Shown one piece after another: positions 23,972 to 35,554 of a stretch of 64,000 nucleotides of DNA. The stretch's first letter is position 1; every line of letters starts with the position of its first letter. The stretch is from positions 434,001-498,000 of the forward strand of contig NZ_JBBHZZ010000001.1 in assembly GCF_037482405.1 (NCBI RefSeq), given 5' to 3'. The notes beneath the pieces were generated by a model. It saw only the letters and a list, made by a program, of their open reading frames with translations, was not told where the DNA came from and made no database searches. The translations under genes were made by a program, and so were the position numbers. Origin of the DNA: Pseudokineococcus marinus (GTDB lineage: Bacteria > Actinomycetota > Actinomycetes > Actinomycetales > Quadrisphaeraceae).

Positions 23972-24880
23972 GTGGGCGACCACCACGGCGCCGTCCCGGC
24001 GGGCGCGCTCGACGTCGCGGGCGCGGGCTGGGCGGCCGTCGAGCTCGGCGCCCTCGCCGTCGTGCTCCTCGTGTGGGCGCTCCACGGCGCGGGACGGCGC
24101 TGGGTCCGAGGCCGGGCCCCCTGGCCCGCGGCGCGGACGGCGCTCTTCGCCGGCGGGCTCCTCTGCGTCGCGGCCGCCCTCGTCGGCCCCCTGGCGCGGG
24201 CCGCGCACGGCAGCTTCACCGCGCACATGGGCGCGCACCTGCTGCTCGGGATGCTCGGCCCGCTGCTGCTCGCCCTCGGGGCGCCGGTGACCCTGGCGCT
24301 GCGCGCCCTGCCGGTGCGCCGGGCCCGGGCGCTGACGCGACTGCTGCGGACGCCTCCGGTGCGGGTCCTCGCCCACCCCGCGGTCGCCGCGCTGCTGGCC
24401 GGCGGCGGGGCGTGGGTGCTGTACACGACGGCCCTCTTCCCGGCGATGCACGCCTCGCCGTGGGTGCACGCCGCCGTGCACGCGCACGTGCTGGCCTCCG
24501 GGTACCTCCTCGCGGCGTCCCTGGTCGGCGTCGACCCCGACCCGCACCGGGCGCCGGTCGCCGTGCGCGCGGGCGTCCTCGTCGTCTACGTCGCCGCGCA
24601 CGCGCTCCTGGCGAAGCACCTCTACGCCGTCCCGCCGCCGGGCGTCGACGCCCGCGACGCCGAGGTCGGCGCCCAGCTCATGGCCCACGGCGGTGACGTC
24701 GTCGACCTGGCGCTGGCCGTCCTCGTGGCGCTCGGCTGGTACCGGGCGACCGCGCCGCGGGGCCGCGCCGCCCGGCGCCGGCGCACGGTGGCGGGGCGGG
24801 TCCCGACGTGCCCGACGGCCGCGCCCCTGCGAGCGTCGACGCCGCCCCGGGCCGCTGGCCCGGGAGCCCGGCCGACGTGA
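23972..24880 (+). CDS. CtaG (caa3-type) cytochrome oxidase assembly-like membrane protein
   Basis: 302 residues with about six or seven helices. Conserved features include FTAHMGAHLLLGMLGPLLLALGAP, VHAAVHAHVLASGYLLAASLVGVDP and a late AQLMAHGGDVVDLALA, with His residues arranged as in the caa3_CtaG family thought to deliver copper to the oxidase. The Arg/Pro-rich C-terminal tail is cytoplasmic or disordered. GTG 23972 follows the DUF2243 stop by three bases. No oxidase subunit genes are in the window. Confidence 0.85.
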   Translation: MGDHHGAVPAGALDVAGAGWAAVELGALAVVLLVWALHGAGRRWVRGRAPWPAARTALFAGGLLCVAAALVGPLARAAHGSFTAHMGAHLLLGMLGPLLLALGAPVTLALRALPVRRARALTRLLRTPPVRVLAHPAVAALLAGGGAWVLYTTALFPAMHASPWVHAAVHAHVLASGYLLAASLVGVDPDPHRAPVAVRAGVLVVYVAAHALLAKHLYAVPPPGVDARDAEVGAQLMAHGGDVVDLALAVLVALGWYRATAPRGRAARRRRTVAGRVPTCPTAAPLRASTPPRAAGPGARPT

Positions 24881-24894
24881 GCGGAGGAGCTGCC

Positions 24895-26163
24895 GTGGAG
24901 TCCGACGTCCTCGTCATCGCGCTGGCGGTGCTGGCCTTCTCGCTGCTGGCGGGTCGTCTCAGCGGCTCGGTCGTGACGATGCCCATGGTCTTCACGGCCC
25001 TCGGGCTGCTGCTCGGGCCGGGGGTCCTCGGCGTCCTCGACCTCCAGGTCGACGACGAGCTCGTCAGCGTCCTCGCCGAGGTGACGCTCGTCGTCGTCCT
25101 GTTCACCGACGCCTCGCGCATGGACCTGCGCACGGTCGTGCGGCACCACGGTCCGGCGCTGCGGCTGCTCGGCCTGGGGCTGCCGCTCGCGATCGCCGCG
25201 GGCGTCGGCGTGGGCGTCCTGCTGCTGCCCGACCTGCCCGTGGCCGCGGTGGCGCTGCTGGCCGTGGCCCTCGCCCCCACGGACGCCGCCCTCGGCCAGT
25301 CCTTCGTCAGCGACGTCGTCCCGCCGCGCGTGCGGCAGACCCTCAACGTCGAGAGCGGCCTCAACGACGGCCTGGCGGTGCCCTTCCTCACCGTGGCGCT
25401 CGACCTCGCCGCCCGCGACGCCGGCTCGGTCGGCGGGTACGTCGTCCTCCTGCTGCAGCTGGTCGGCCTCGGCGTGGGGGTCGGGGCGCTCGTCGGCTGG
25501 CTCGGCGGGCGCCTGCTCGAGTGGAGCGCCGGGCGCGACTGGGCGACGGAGACCACGCAGCGCCTCGCCACGATCGCCCTCGCCGCGCTGGCCTACGGCG
25601 GCGCGGAGCTGCTCGGCGGCAACGGCTTCGTCGCCGCCTTCGCCGCGGGCCTCGTCGTCGGCACGAGCGCCCGCTCGCTCCTCCCGCGCACGACGGAGTT
25701 CGCCGAGGCCGAGGGCCAGCTGCTCACGCAGATCACGTTCCTGCTCTTCGGGGCCGTCGTCGTCGCCGACGTCCTCGGGCAGCTCGACTGGCGGGTGCTG
25801 CTCTACGCCGTCCTCAGCCTCGTGCTCGTGCGGCCGGTCGCCGTGCTGCTCTCGCTCCTCGGCAGCGGGCTGCGGCCGCGGACCGTCGGCTTCGTCGCCT
25901 GGGCGGGCCCGCGGGGTCTGGCCTCGATCGTCTACGCCGTGATCGTCGCGGACGCCGGCGTCCCGGGCGGCGACGAGGTCTTCGTCGTCGCCGCGACGGC
26001 GATCCTGCTGTCCATCTTCCTGCACGGGCTGAGCGCGGCCCCGCTGAGCGCCCGCTACGGCGCCTCGATGCGGGGCGTGGGCGTCGGTGCCGTCGAGCAC
26101 CGGACGGAGGGGCACCTGCCGCTGAGGCTCCCGGCGCGGCGGCGAGGCGACAGCTCGGCCTGA
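24895..26163 (+). CDS. Na+/H+ antiporter (CPA1 family)
   Basis: 422 residues from GTG 24895, five bases after GGAGGAG; an earlier in-frame GTG at 24877 overlaps the upstream gene's stop. About 12 hydrophobic helices span the protein. The conserved ion-site region reads LAVALAPTDAALGQSFVSD followed by LNVESGLNDGLAVPF, where TDAALG and ESGLNDG match the NhaP/CPA1 signature with its Asp pair. GLASIVYAVIV near the end is also typical. It exchanges cytoplasmic Na+ or K+ for protons. Its stop is 23 bases before the poly-G run at the assembly gap. Confidence 0.9.
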   Translation: MESDVLVIALAVLAFSLLAGRLSGSVVTMPMVFTALGLLLGPGVLGVLDLQVDDELVSVLAEVTLVVVLFTDASRMDLRTVVRHHGPALRLLGLGLPLAIAAGVGVGVLLLPDLPVAAVALLAVALAPTDAALGQSFVSDVVPPRVRQTLNVESGLNDGLAVPFLTVALDLAARDAGSVGGYVVLLLQLVGLGVGVGALVGWLGGRLLEWSAGRDWATETTQRLATIALAALAYGGAELLGGNGFVAAFAAGLVVGTSARSLLPRTTEFAEAEGQLLTQITFLLFGAVVVADVLGQLDWRVLLYAVLSLVLVRPVAVLLSLLGSGLRPRTVGFVAWAGPRGLASIVYAVIVADAGVPGGDEVFVVAATAILLSIFLHGLSAAPLSARYGASMRGVGVGAVEHRTEGHLPLRLPARRRGDSSA

Positions 26164-26186
26164 GCGGCCGGCCCCGACGGAGCTGT

Positions 26187-26393
26187 GGGGGGGGGGGGGG
26201 GGGGGGGAATNNNNNNNNNNNNNNNNNNNNNNNNNNNNNNNNNNNNNNNNNNNNNNNNNNNNNNNNNNNNNNNNNNNNNNNNNNNNNNNNNNNNNNNNNN
26301 NNNNNNNNNNNNNNNNNNNNNNNNNNNNNNNNNNNNNNNNNNNNNNNNNNNNNNNNNNNNNNNNNNNNNNNNNNNNNNNNNNNNNNNNNNNNN
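26187..26393. other. Assembly gap: poly-G run then 183 N
   Basis: Twenty-one consecutive G (26187-26207) and AAT end the left contig, followed by 183 N (26211-26393). The right contig resumes with GGG and the stop codon of the convergent pullulanase gene. A long G run at a contig end is typical of sequencing dark-cycle artefacts or of a hard hairpin; the real sequence is probably the intergenic terminator. Open frames that run through it are not real. Confidence 0.95.
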
Positions 26394-26396
26394 GGG

Positions 26397-29528
<3,132 letters not shown>

Positions 29529-29590
29529 GCGGACCTCCGGGCACGACGGTGTGCGGGGCCGGCCGGGCGGGACGCACCGGGGGCAGCCGG

Positions 29591-29640
29591 ACAGTACGGA
29601 CGGCGCCGACCGCACGTCAACGCTTTGCGGTAACTTGCAG
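29591..29640 (-). promoter_or_regulatory. Pullulanase promoter with MalR-like operator
   Basis: On the minus strand TTGACG (29620-29615), an 18-bp spacer and TACTGT (29596-29591) form a good housekeeping promoter for the pullulanase. Directly upstream and touching the -35 is CTGCAAGTTACCGCAAAGCG (29640-29621), with GCAA repeated ten bases apart, similar in flavour to actinobacterial MalR sites. The divergent LacI gene starts at 29645, so one site may control both. Confidence 0.55.
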
Positions 29641-29644
29641 CGCC

Positions 29645-30712
29645 ATGACGACGTCGACGACGGGCGGGACGACGGCGGGGAGCACGGGGCGGGCGCGGCT
29701 CGAGGACGTCGCGGCCCGGGTCGGCGTGAGCGTGGCGACGGCGTCGCGCGTCGCCAACGGCCGCCCCGGCGTGGCGGCCGACGTCCGGCAGGCCGTCATG
29801 ACGGCGATGGACGACCTCGGCTACGCGCGCCCGGAGCGCCCCGGCGCCGCGCGGGGGCAGGTCGGCGTCGTCATCCCCGACCTCGTCAACCCGATCTTCC
29901 CGGCCATGGCGCAGGCCGTGAGCACCCTCCTGGCGCGCGAGCGCTACGTGCCCGCGCTGTGCCCGCTGCCCGGCGGCGGCATCACCGAGGACGAGCACGT
30001 GCAGATGCTGCTCGACCACCAGGTCCGCGGCGTCGTCTTCGTCTGCGCCGCGCACGCCGACCTCGAGGCCGACCAGGAGCGGTACGCGCGGCTGCGGGCG
30101 CGCGGGCTCCCGCACGTCTTCGTCAACGGCACCCGGCGCCCGCTCACGGCGCCGAGCGTCGCCGTGGACGACGCCGGGGCGGTCGCCGCCGCGGTGCGCC
30201 ACCTCGTCGAGCTCGGCCACGAGCGGGTCGGCCTCGTCGTCGGGCCGGACCGCTTCGTGCCGAACCGGCTGAAGGCCGAGGGCTTCCGGCGGGCGCTCGC
30301 GGAGCACCTCGGCACGGCGCCGGCCGACGCCGACCGCCGGGTCGCCGTCGGGATGCACACCGTCGAGGGCGGGCGGGCCGCGGCGGGCGATCTCGTCGAC
30401 GCCGGCTGCACCGGCCTCGTGTGCGTCTCCGACGTCATGGCGCTGGGCGCCGTCCGGGCCGTCCGGTCGCGCGGGCTGCGGGTCCCGGACGACGTGTCGG
30501 TCACGGGCTTCGACGACTCCCCGCTCATGGCGCACACCGACCCGCCGCTGACCACGCTGCGCCAGCCCGTCGCCGAGATGGCCGAGGCCGCCGTGGACGC
30601 CCTCATGGCGCAGCTCACCGGCCGGCGGGCCCCGCTGCAGGAGGTCCTCTTCACCGCCGAGCTCGTCCTGCGCGGGTCGACGGCCCGGGCGCCGCAGCCC
30701 TCGCGGCCCTGA
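29645..30712 (+). CDS. LacI-family regulator (likely maltodextrin repressor)
   Basis: 355 residues from ATG 29645. After a Thr/Gly-rich tail the helix-turn-helix and hinge read LEDVAARVGVSVATASRVANGRPGVAADVRQAVMTAMDDLGY; the effector domain follows (QVGVVIPDLVNPIFPAMAQAVSTLLA; DDSPLMAHTDPPLTTLRQPVAEMAEAAVDAL). It is divergent from the pullulanase gene across 116 bases that contain a candidate operator, so it probably represses pullulanase in the absence of maltose or maltodextrins and regulates itself. There is no strong ribosome site before the ATG, which is 5 bases from the operator; transcription may be leaderless. Confidence 0.9.
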   Translation: MTTSTTGGTTAGSTGRARLEDVAARVGVSVATASRVANGRPGVAADVRQAVMTAMDDLGYARPERPGAARGQVGVVIPDLVNPIFPAMAQAVSTLLARERYVPALCPLPGGGITEDEHVQMLLDHQVRGVVFVCAAHADLEADQERYARLRARGLPHVFVNGTRRPLTAPSVAVDDAGAVAAAVRHLVELGHERVGLVVGPDRFVPNRLKAEGFRRALAEHLGTAPADADRRVAVGMHTVEGGRAAAGDLVDAGCTGLVCVSDVMALGAVRAVRSRGLRVPDDVSVTGFDDSPLMAHTDPPLTTLRQPVAEMAEAAVDALMAQLTGRRAPLQEVLFTAELVLRGSTARAPQPSRP

Positions 30713-30722
30713 GGGCGGGCGG

Positions 30723-31340
30723 TCAGGCGGGCGGGTCGGACGGGCGGACAGGGCCCAGCAGCCCCTGGTGGTCGAGCACCCGCCAGAGCCACTCGGCGAC
30801 CTCGCCCGCGGGCGCGTCCGGGGCCTGCTCGACCCAGGCCGTGACGACGCCGAGGGCCAGGCCCGAGATGGCCGCGGCGGTCACGGGCAGCGGGACGCCG
30901 GGGACCTCCTCGGCGCCGCCGACCAGCGCGTCGCCGACGATGGCCTCGACGCGGCGGCGCACCCGGCCCGCCGCCAGCGCGGAGCCGTGCTCGCCCAGGA
31001 CCCGGCGGTAGAGGTCGGCGTTCTCCTCGACGTGGGTGAGGTAGGCCAGCAGCGCCCCGCGCGCGCGGGCGAGGTCGCCCGGGGAGGACCAGGCCACCGG
31101 CTCGTCCGCCGCGGCGCCCGACCGGGCGCCGATCTGCTCGCCGGCGGCGGCGGTGGCGGCGTCGAGGGCGTCGGCGAGCAGCGTGTCCTTGTCGCCGTAG
31201 TGCTGGTAGTAGGTGCTGCGGTTGACGCCGGCGCGCTCGGCGACGTCGGCGACGGTGATCTCGTCCAGCGGCCGCTCGCGGGCGAGGGCCAGCAGGGCCT
31301 CCTGCAGGCCCTGCCGGGTGCGGGCGACGCGCGGGTCCAT
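30723..31340 (-). CDS. TetR-family repressor of the MMPL exporter
   Basis: 205 residues. The N-terminal helix-turn-helix is classic TetR (LDEITVADVAERAGVNRSTYYQHYGDKDTLLADALD, residues about 24-60) and the rest is a helical ligand-binding domain. The gene is divergent from the MMPL transporter gene, and a 30-bp inverted repeat at 31374-31403 overlaps that gene's promoter, so it most likely represses the exporter until a ligand binds. The ligand is unknown. Its stop is ten bases from the stop of the convergent LacI gene. Confidence 0.9.
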   Translation of the reverse strand: MDPRVARTRQGLQEALLALARERPLDEITVADVAERAGVNRSTYYQHYGDKDTLLADALDAATAAAGEQIGARSGAAADEPVAWSSPGDLARARGALLAYLTHVEENADLYRRVLGEHGSALAAGRVRRRVEAIVGDALVGGAEEVPGVPLPVTAAAISGLALGVVTAWVEQAPDAPAGEVAEWLWRVLDHQGLLGPVRPSDPPA

Positions 31341-31373
31341 GCCCGGAGTGTCGCACCCGGGCGACCCCGTCCA

Positions 31374-31411
31374 CGACACGTGTTGTCTACCCGACAGGTG
31401 TCGCCTACCGT
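31374..31411 (+). promoter_or_regulatory. TetR operator overlapping the MMPL promoter
   Basis: CGACACGTGTTGT and the inverted copy CCGACAGGTGTCG form an imperfect dyad at 31374-31403. A promoter lies across it: TTGTCT (31383-31388), 17-bp spacer, TACCGT (31406-31411). A repressor bound here would cover the -35 box and most of the spacer. Confidence 0.65.
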
Positions 31412-31463
31412 CGTGCCCGCTCGACGACGAGCGCCCCAGACCCTGCGCTCGGAAGGCACCACC

Positions 31464-33932
31464 GTGGCCCACCTGCTCCACCGGCTCGGCACCTCGGCGG
31501 CACGCCTGCGCTGGCGCGTCGTCGTCGCCTGGTTCGCGGTGCTGGCGCTGGGCGTCGGCGCCTTCCTCGCCTTCGGCGGCACCCTCGTCTCGACCTTCTC
31601 CATCCCCGGCACGGAGACCGACCGCGTCGCCGCCCAGCTCGCCGAGGAGGTGCCGGGCGCCAGCGGGGCCACGGGCACCGTCGTGCTCCGCACCGAGGAC
31701 GGGCAGCCGTTCACGGCCGAGCAGGAGGCGGCCGTCGCCACGGCGCTCGACGACGTCGCCGGCCTCGACGGCGTCGCCAGCACCGTGGACCCCTTCGCCA
31801 CGCAGGACCAGATCGAGCAGCAGCGCCAGCAGCTGGCCGACGGCGCCGACCAGCTCGAGGCGGGGCGCGCCGAGCTGGAGTCCGGGCAGGAGCAGCTCGA
31901 CGCCGCCGCCGCGCAGCTGCAGGCCGCGGGCGTGCCGCTCAGCGCCGCCCCCGACCTCGAGGCGCAGCAGTCGCAGCTCGACGCGGGCCGCGCCGAGCTG
32001 GAGGCCCAGGCCCAGCAGCTCGAGCTGGGCCAGGAGCTGGCCGACCTGTCCTCGGGCATCCGCACCGTCTCGCAGGACGGCACCACGGCCCTGGCGGTCG
32101 TGCAGTTCACGCAGGACCAGTTCTCCCTGCCCGAGGCGGTCCGGACGGGCGTCGTCGACCGCCTCGAGCAGGCCGACCTGCCCGGCGTGCAGGTCGACTT
32201 CTCCTCGGAGATCGCCAACTCGACGGACGGCATCCTCGGGCCGGGCGAGGTCATCGGCGTCGTCGTCGCGGGCGTCGTCCTGCTCGTCATGCTCCGCGGG
32301 CTGCTGCCGGCCGCGCTGCCGATCGTCACCTCGCTCACGGGCGTCGGGATCGGCGTCACCGCCTCGCTCGCCTTCTCCGACGTCGTGCAGATGGCCTCGG
32401 TGACGCCCGCGCTCGGCGTCATGCTCGGCCTCGCCGTCGGCATCGACTACTCGCTCTTCATCATCAACCGGCACCGCCGGCAGCTGCGCGACGGCGTGGG
32501 CGTGCGCGAGTCGATCGGCCTCGCCAACGGCACGGCCGGCAGCGCCGTCGTCTTCGCCGGCTCCACCGTGCTGCTGGCGCTCCTGGGCCTCAACGTCACC
32601 GGCATCGGCTTCCTCGGCACGATGGGCACCGTCGGGGCGGTCTGCGTCCTCGTCGCCGTCCTCATGGCGGTGACCTTCACGCCGGCGGTCCTCGGGCTCC
32701 TCGGCGACCGGGTCCTCGGCCGCGGCGGGCACCGCCACCAGGCCGCCCACGTCGACACGGCCCGCCCGATGAGCACGACGAAGGCCGTCCTCGGCGTCGT
32801 CCTGCCCGTCGTCGCGCTGCTCGTCGTGGCCGTGCCGGCGCTGTCCATCCGCCTCGGGCTGCCGAGCGGTGCGCAGGAGGCCGAGGACACCACCGCGTAC
32901 CAGGCCTACACCGCGGCCGCCGAGGCCTTCGGGCCCGGGCAGAACGGCCCGCTCGTCGTGACGGCGGACCTGCCGGAGCCGGTGGCCGAGGACGAGGAGC
33001 TGGCTACCCAGGTGGAGGTGGCCCAGCAGGTGGCCGCCCTCGACGACGTCGTGGCCGTCGCCCCCGCGGGCGTCTCCGCGGACCGCTCCTTCTTCGCCTT
33101 CCAGGTGGTGCCGCAGGACGGCCCGTCCAGCGCCTCCACCGAGCAGCTGGTCCAGGACCTGCGCGCCCTCCAGCCGACCGTCGACACGCTGCCCGCGGGC
33201 GCGGACGGCGAGGTCCAGGTCGGCGTCGCGGGCGCCGCGAGCGGCAACATCGACATCTCCGACCGGCTGGCCGAGGTGCTGCCGCTGTACCTGGCGCTCG
33301 TCATCGGCCTGTCGCTGGTGATCCTCGTCGTCGTCTTCCGGTCGCTGCTCGTGCCGGTGCTCGCCACGGCCGGCTTCGCGCTCTCGCTCTTCGCCGCCCT
33401 CGGCGCCGTGACGGCCGTCTACCAGTGGGGCTGGCTGGCCGACGTCTTCGGCGTCACGACGCCGGGCCCGGTGCTGAACTTCGCGCCGCTCCTGCTCGTC
33501 GGCATCCTCTTCGGGCTCGCGATGGACTACCAGCTCTTCGTCGTCTCGGGCATGCGCGAGGCCTACGTCCACGGCGAGCCGGCACGGCGCGCCGTCATGG
33601 TGGGCCTCCGCAGCGGGCGCCCGGTGGTCGTCGCGGCCGCGATCATCATGGTCTCGGTCTTCGGCGGCTTCGTGTTCTCCCACCTCGCAGCGGTGAAGCC
33701 CATCGGCTTCGGCCTGGCCACGGGCGTGCTCTTCGACGCCTTCGTCGTCCGGCTCGTGCTCGTGCCCGCCGTCATGCACCTCGTCGGCCGCGGCGCGTGG
33801 TGGCTGCCGCGCTGGCTCGACCGCGTGCTGCCCCACGTGGACGTCGAGGGCTCGGCCCTCGAGCGCGAGCACCCGGGCGGCGGGGCGGCGCAGCGCGAGC
33901 CGCGGGAGGCTGCGGCCCCGGCGGCCCGCTGA
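31464..33932 (+). CDS. MMPL-family RND exporter
   Basis: 822 residues, GTG 31464 eight bases after GGAAGG. Two homologous halves are visible. Each has one helix, a large extracellular loop, then five helices: helix 1 at about 15-40, a sterol-sensing-like block LGVMLGLAVGIDYSLFIINRHRRQ in the first half, and VGILFGLAMDYQLFVVSGMREAYVHG in the second. The first loop carries a strongly helical Gln/Leu/Glu-rich hairpin (about 113-195) with repeats of the form QLDAGRAELE, probably a periplasmic or envelope coiled coil. The family exports lipids, siderophores or drugs using the proton gradient. Regulated by the divergent TetR protein. Confidence 0.92.
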   Translation: MAHLLHRLGTSAARLRWRVVVAWFAVLALGVGAFLAFGGTLVSTFSIPGTETDRVAAQLAEEVPGASGATGTVVLRTEDGQPFTAEQEAAVATALDDVAGLDGVASTVDPFATQDQIEQQRQQLADGADQLEAGRAELESGQEQLDAAAAQLQAAGVPLSAAPDLEAQQSQLDAGRAELEAQAQQLELGQELADLSSGIRTVSQDGTTALAVVQFTQDQFSLPEAVRTGVVDRLEQADLPGVQVDFSSEIANSTDGILGPGEVIGVVVAGVVLLVMLRGLLPAALPIVTSLTGVGIGVTASLAFSDVVQMASVTPALGVMLGLAVGIDYSLFIINRHRRQLRDGVGVRESIGLANGTAGSAVVFAGSTVLLALLGLNVTGIGFLGTMGTVGAVCVLVAVLMAVTFTPAVLGLLGDRVLGRGGHRHQAAHVDTARPMSTTKAVLGVVLPVVALLVVAVPALSIRLGLPSGAQEAEDTTAYQAYTAAAEAFGPGQNGPLVVTADLPEPVAEDEELATQVEVAQQVAALDDVVAVAPAGVSADRSFFAFQVVPQDGPSSASTEQLVQDLRALQPTVDTLPAGADGEVQVGVAGAASGNIDISDRLAEVLPLYLALVIGLSLVILVVVFRSLLVPVLATAGFALSLFAALGAVTAVYQWGWLADVFGVTTPGPVLNFAPLLLVGILFGLAMDYQLFVVSGMREAYVHGEPARRAVMVGLRSGRPVVVAAAIIMVSVFGGFVFSHLAAVKPIGFGLATGVLFDAFVVRLVLVPAVMHLVGRGAWWLPRWLDRVLPHVDVEGSALEREHPGGGAAQREPREAAAPAAR

Positions 33933-33963
33933 GCCGCGACGACCCGAGCCGCCTCCCGACCGG

Positions 33964-33986
33964 CGTGCCCGCCCGGGAGGGGCACG
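33964..33986. terminator. Possible bidirectional terminator
   Basis: CGTGCCC (33964-33970) and GGGCACG (33980-33986) form a 7-bp stem with a 9-base loop between the convergent MMPL and NmrA-like genes. The stem is short for a terminator in this genome. Confidence 0.35.
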
Positions 33987-33992
33987 GGCGGT

Positions 33993-34844
33993 TCAGGGCC
34001 GCCGGGCCCTCAGCACCTCCGCGAGGGAGCGCGGGCGGTGGCCCGTGAGGCGCTCGACGTCGCCGCTGACGACGTCCATCTCGCCGCGGGCCACCGCGGT
34101 GTAGGTGGAGACCCAGCCGTCGACCTCCCACCGCTCGACGCCGTAGGGCGCGCGCGAGGCGTAGGCCTCGTCCACCGTCTCCTGCTCGTACCGCACGGGG
34201 CGTCCCAGCGCCTCGGTGAGCTCGGCGGCGATCTGCGCGTACGAGAGCGCCTCCGGGCCCGTGAGGTCGTACGTGCGGCCCACGTGCGCCCCGGGGTCGA
34301 GGAGCACCGCCGTGAGGGCGTCGGCGACGTCGTCCTGCGCGACGGGCGCGACGCGCCCGTCGCCCGCCGGCCCCCGCAGTGCGCCGTCCTCGCCGACCAT
34401 GAGCGGGAAGAAGTCGGCGTAGGTGCTGTCGCGCAGCGCCGTCCACCGCAGTCCCGAGGCGCGCAGGTGCTCCTCGGTGGCCCAGTGGTCGCGCGCGAAG
34501 GTGAAGGTCGCGTCGGGCGCCGCGCCGAGGAAGGACAGGTAGACGACGTGCTCCACGCCGGCGGCGACCGCGGCGTCGACGAAGGTCCGGTGCAGGTCGA
34601 CGCGGCGGGGGTGCTCCGAGGCGGACACCAGGAGGGCGACGGGCACGCCCTCGAGGGCGGCGCGGACGGCGCGGGCGTCGTCGTAGGCGGCCCGCGCCAC
34701 GGTCGCCCGGGGCAGCTCGGGCGCCCTCGACGGGTCCCGGACGACGAGGACCTGCTCGGCGCCGGCGTCCGCGAGCCGGCGCGCGACACGCCCGCCGACC
34801 GCGCCCGTCGCGCCCGTCGTCGCGATGGGTCCTCGTCCTGTCAC
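33993..34844 (-). CDS. NmrA-like NAD(P)-binding protein
   Basis: 283 residues, GTG 34844 after AGGAGG. The Rossmann motif ATTGATGAVGGRVARRL, VVRDPSR and the middle block VYLSFLGAAPDATFTFARDHWATEEHLRASGLRWTALRDSTYADFF match the atypical short-chain reductases of the NmrA/QorB type. These reduce quinones or sense NADP(H). The C-terminal half reads VAQDDVADALTAVLLDPGAHVGRTYDLTGPEALSY, also typical. The catalytic Tyr-x3-Lys pair of classic reductases is absent, as usual for this group. A single-gene unit. Confidence 0.87.
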   Translation of the reverse strand: MTGRGPIATTGATGAVGGRVARRLADAGAEQVLVVRDPSRAPELPRATVARAAYDDARAVRAALEGVPVALLVSASEHPRRVDLHRTFVDAAVAAGVEHVVYLSFLGAAPDATFTFARDHWATEEHLRASGLRWTALRDSTYADFFPLMVGEDGALRGPAGDGRVAPVAQDDVADALTAVLLDPGAHVGRTYDLTGPEALSYAQIAAELTEALGRPVRYEQETVDEAYASRAPYGVERWEVDGWVSTYTAVARGEMDVVSGDVERLTGHRPRSLAEVLRARRP

Positions 34845-34920
34845 GGCGTCCTCCTGGGGTCGGTCGAGCGGTCCGCCCGGCGGGCGGGCGTGCGGCGAGG
34901 TCGGCGGGCCGCGGCCCCGC

Positions 34921-35505
34921 TCAGGCGAGCGGGTAGGTCTGCTCGCCGGCGTCGCGCGCGATCTCGTCGAGCGTGCGGTCCACCTCGGCGAAGGTGTCGG
35001 TGCCGTAGGCCATGACGGCGCCGTGCTCGTCGTAGTCGCGGAACTGCGGGCCGTCGAGCAGGAGCAGCAGGCCGAGCGGGCCGCCGTGCTCGGCCAGCGC
35101 CTCGTCGGGGTCCACGTCGGGGTCCACCTCGAGGGACCGGGCGCGCGCCCGTGCCACCAGGGCCTCGGGATCGGTGACGACGAAGTCGTAGCGGGCCTGC
35201 CAGCTGTAGCGGGCGCCCTCGAGCGGCTCGTCGTCCTCCTCGACGTCGTCCTCGAGCAGGTCCTCGACGTCGGCGACGTCGTCTCCCGTCAGCTCGTCGA
35301 AGGCCGCCCACTCGTCGAGCCCGGTGCCCCAGCCCCGGTCGTGCAGGGCCTCGCGCAGGGCGTCCGACGCGCGGCGCACCCGGCCGAGGGCCTCGGCGAC
35401 GGTCGCGAGGTCGAGGCTGTCGAGGTCGCGCCCGCAGGCGGCCAGCTCCTCCGCGAGGGCGCTCGCCGCGGTCGAGGGCATCGTCATCGGCTGGTCGTCG
35501 TCCAC
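34921..35505 (-). CDS. Acidic hypothetical protein
   Basis: About 194 residues from GTG 35505; ATG 35487 or 35481 are alternatives, and none has a clear ribosome site. The protein has a helical N-terminal part (ALAEELAACGRDLDSLDLATVAEALGRVRRASDALREAL), a very acidic middle (about 65-90, with VEDLLEDDVEEDDEPLE) and a globular C-terminal part (WQARYDFVVTDPEALVARARA, GLLLLLDGPQFRDYDEHGAVMAYG). No family is recognised. It is divergent from the membrane GGDEF-EAL gene across only 49 bases, so both may share regulation. Confidence 0.6.
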   Translation of the reverse strand: MDDDQPMTMPSTAASALAEELAACGRDLDSLDLATVAEALGRVRRASDALREALHDRGWGTGLDEWAAFDELTGDDVADVEDLLEDDVEEDDEPLEGARYSWQARYDFVVTDPEALVARARARSLEVDPDVDPDEALAEHGGPLGLLLLLDGPQFRDYDEHGAVMAYGTDTFAEVDRTLDEIARDAGEQTYPLA

Positions 35506-35554
35506 CCGGGTGACGGTACGCACCGCTCGGCCGTCCGGGTGAGCGCGAGCCCGG

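Noticed and set aside
26187..26207. G run as a G-quadruplex or regulatory tract
   Set aside because: It borders an assembly gap, so a sequencing artefact is the simpler explanation.
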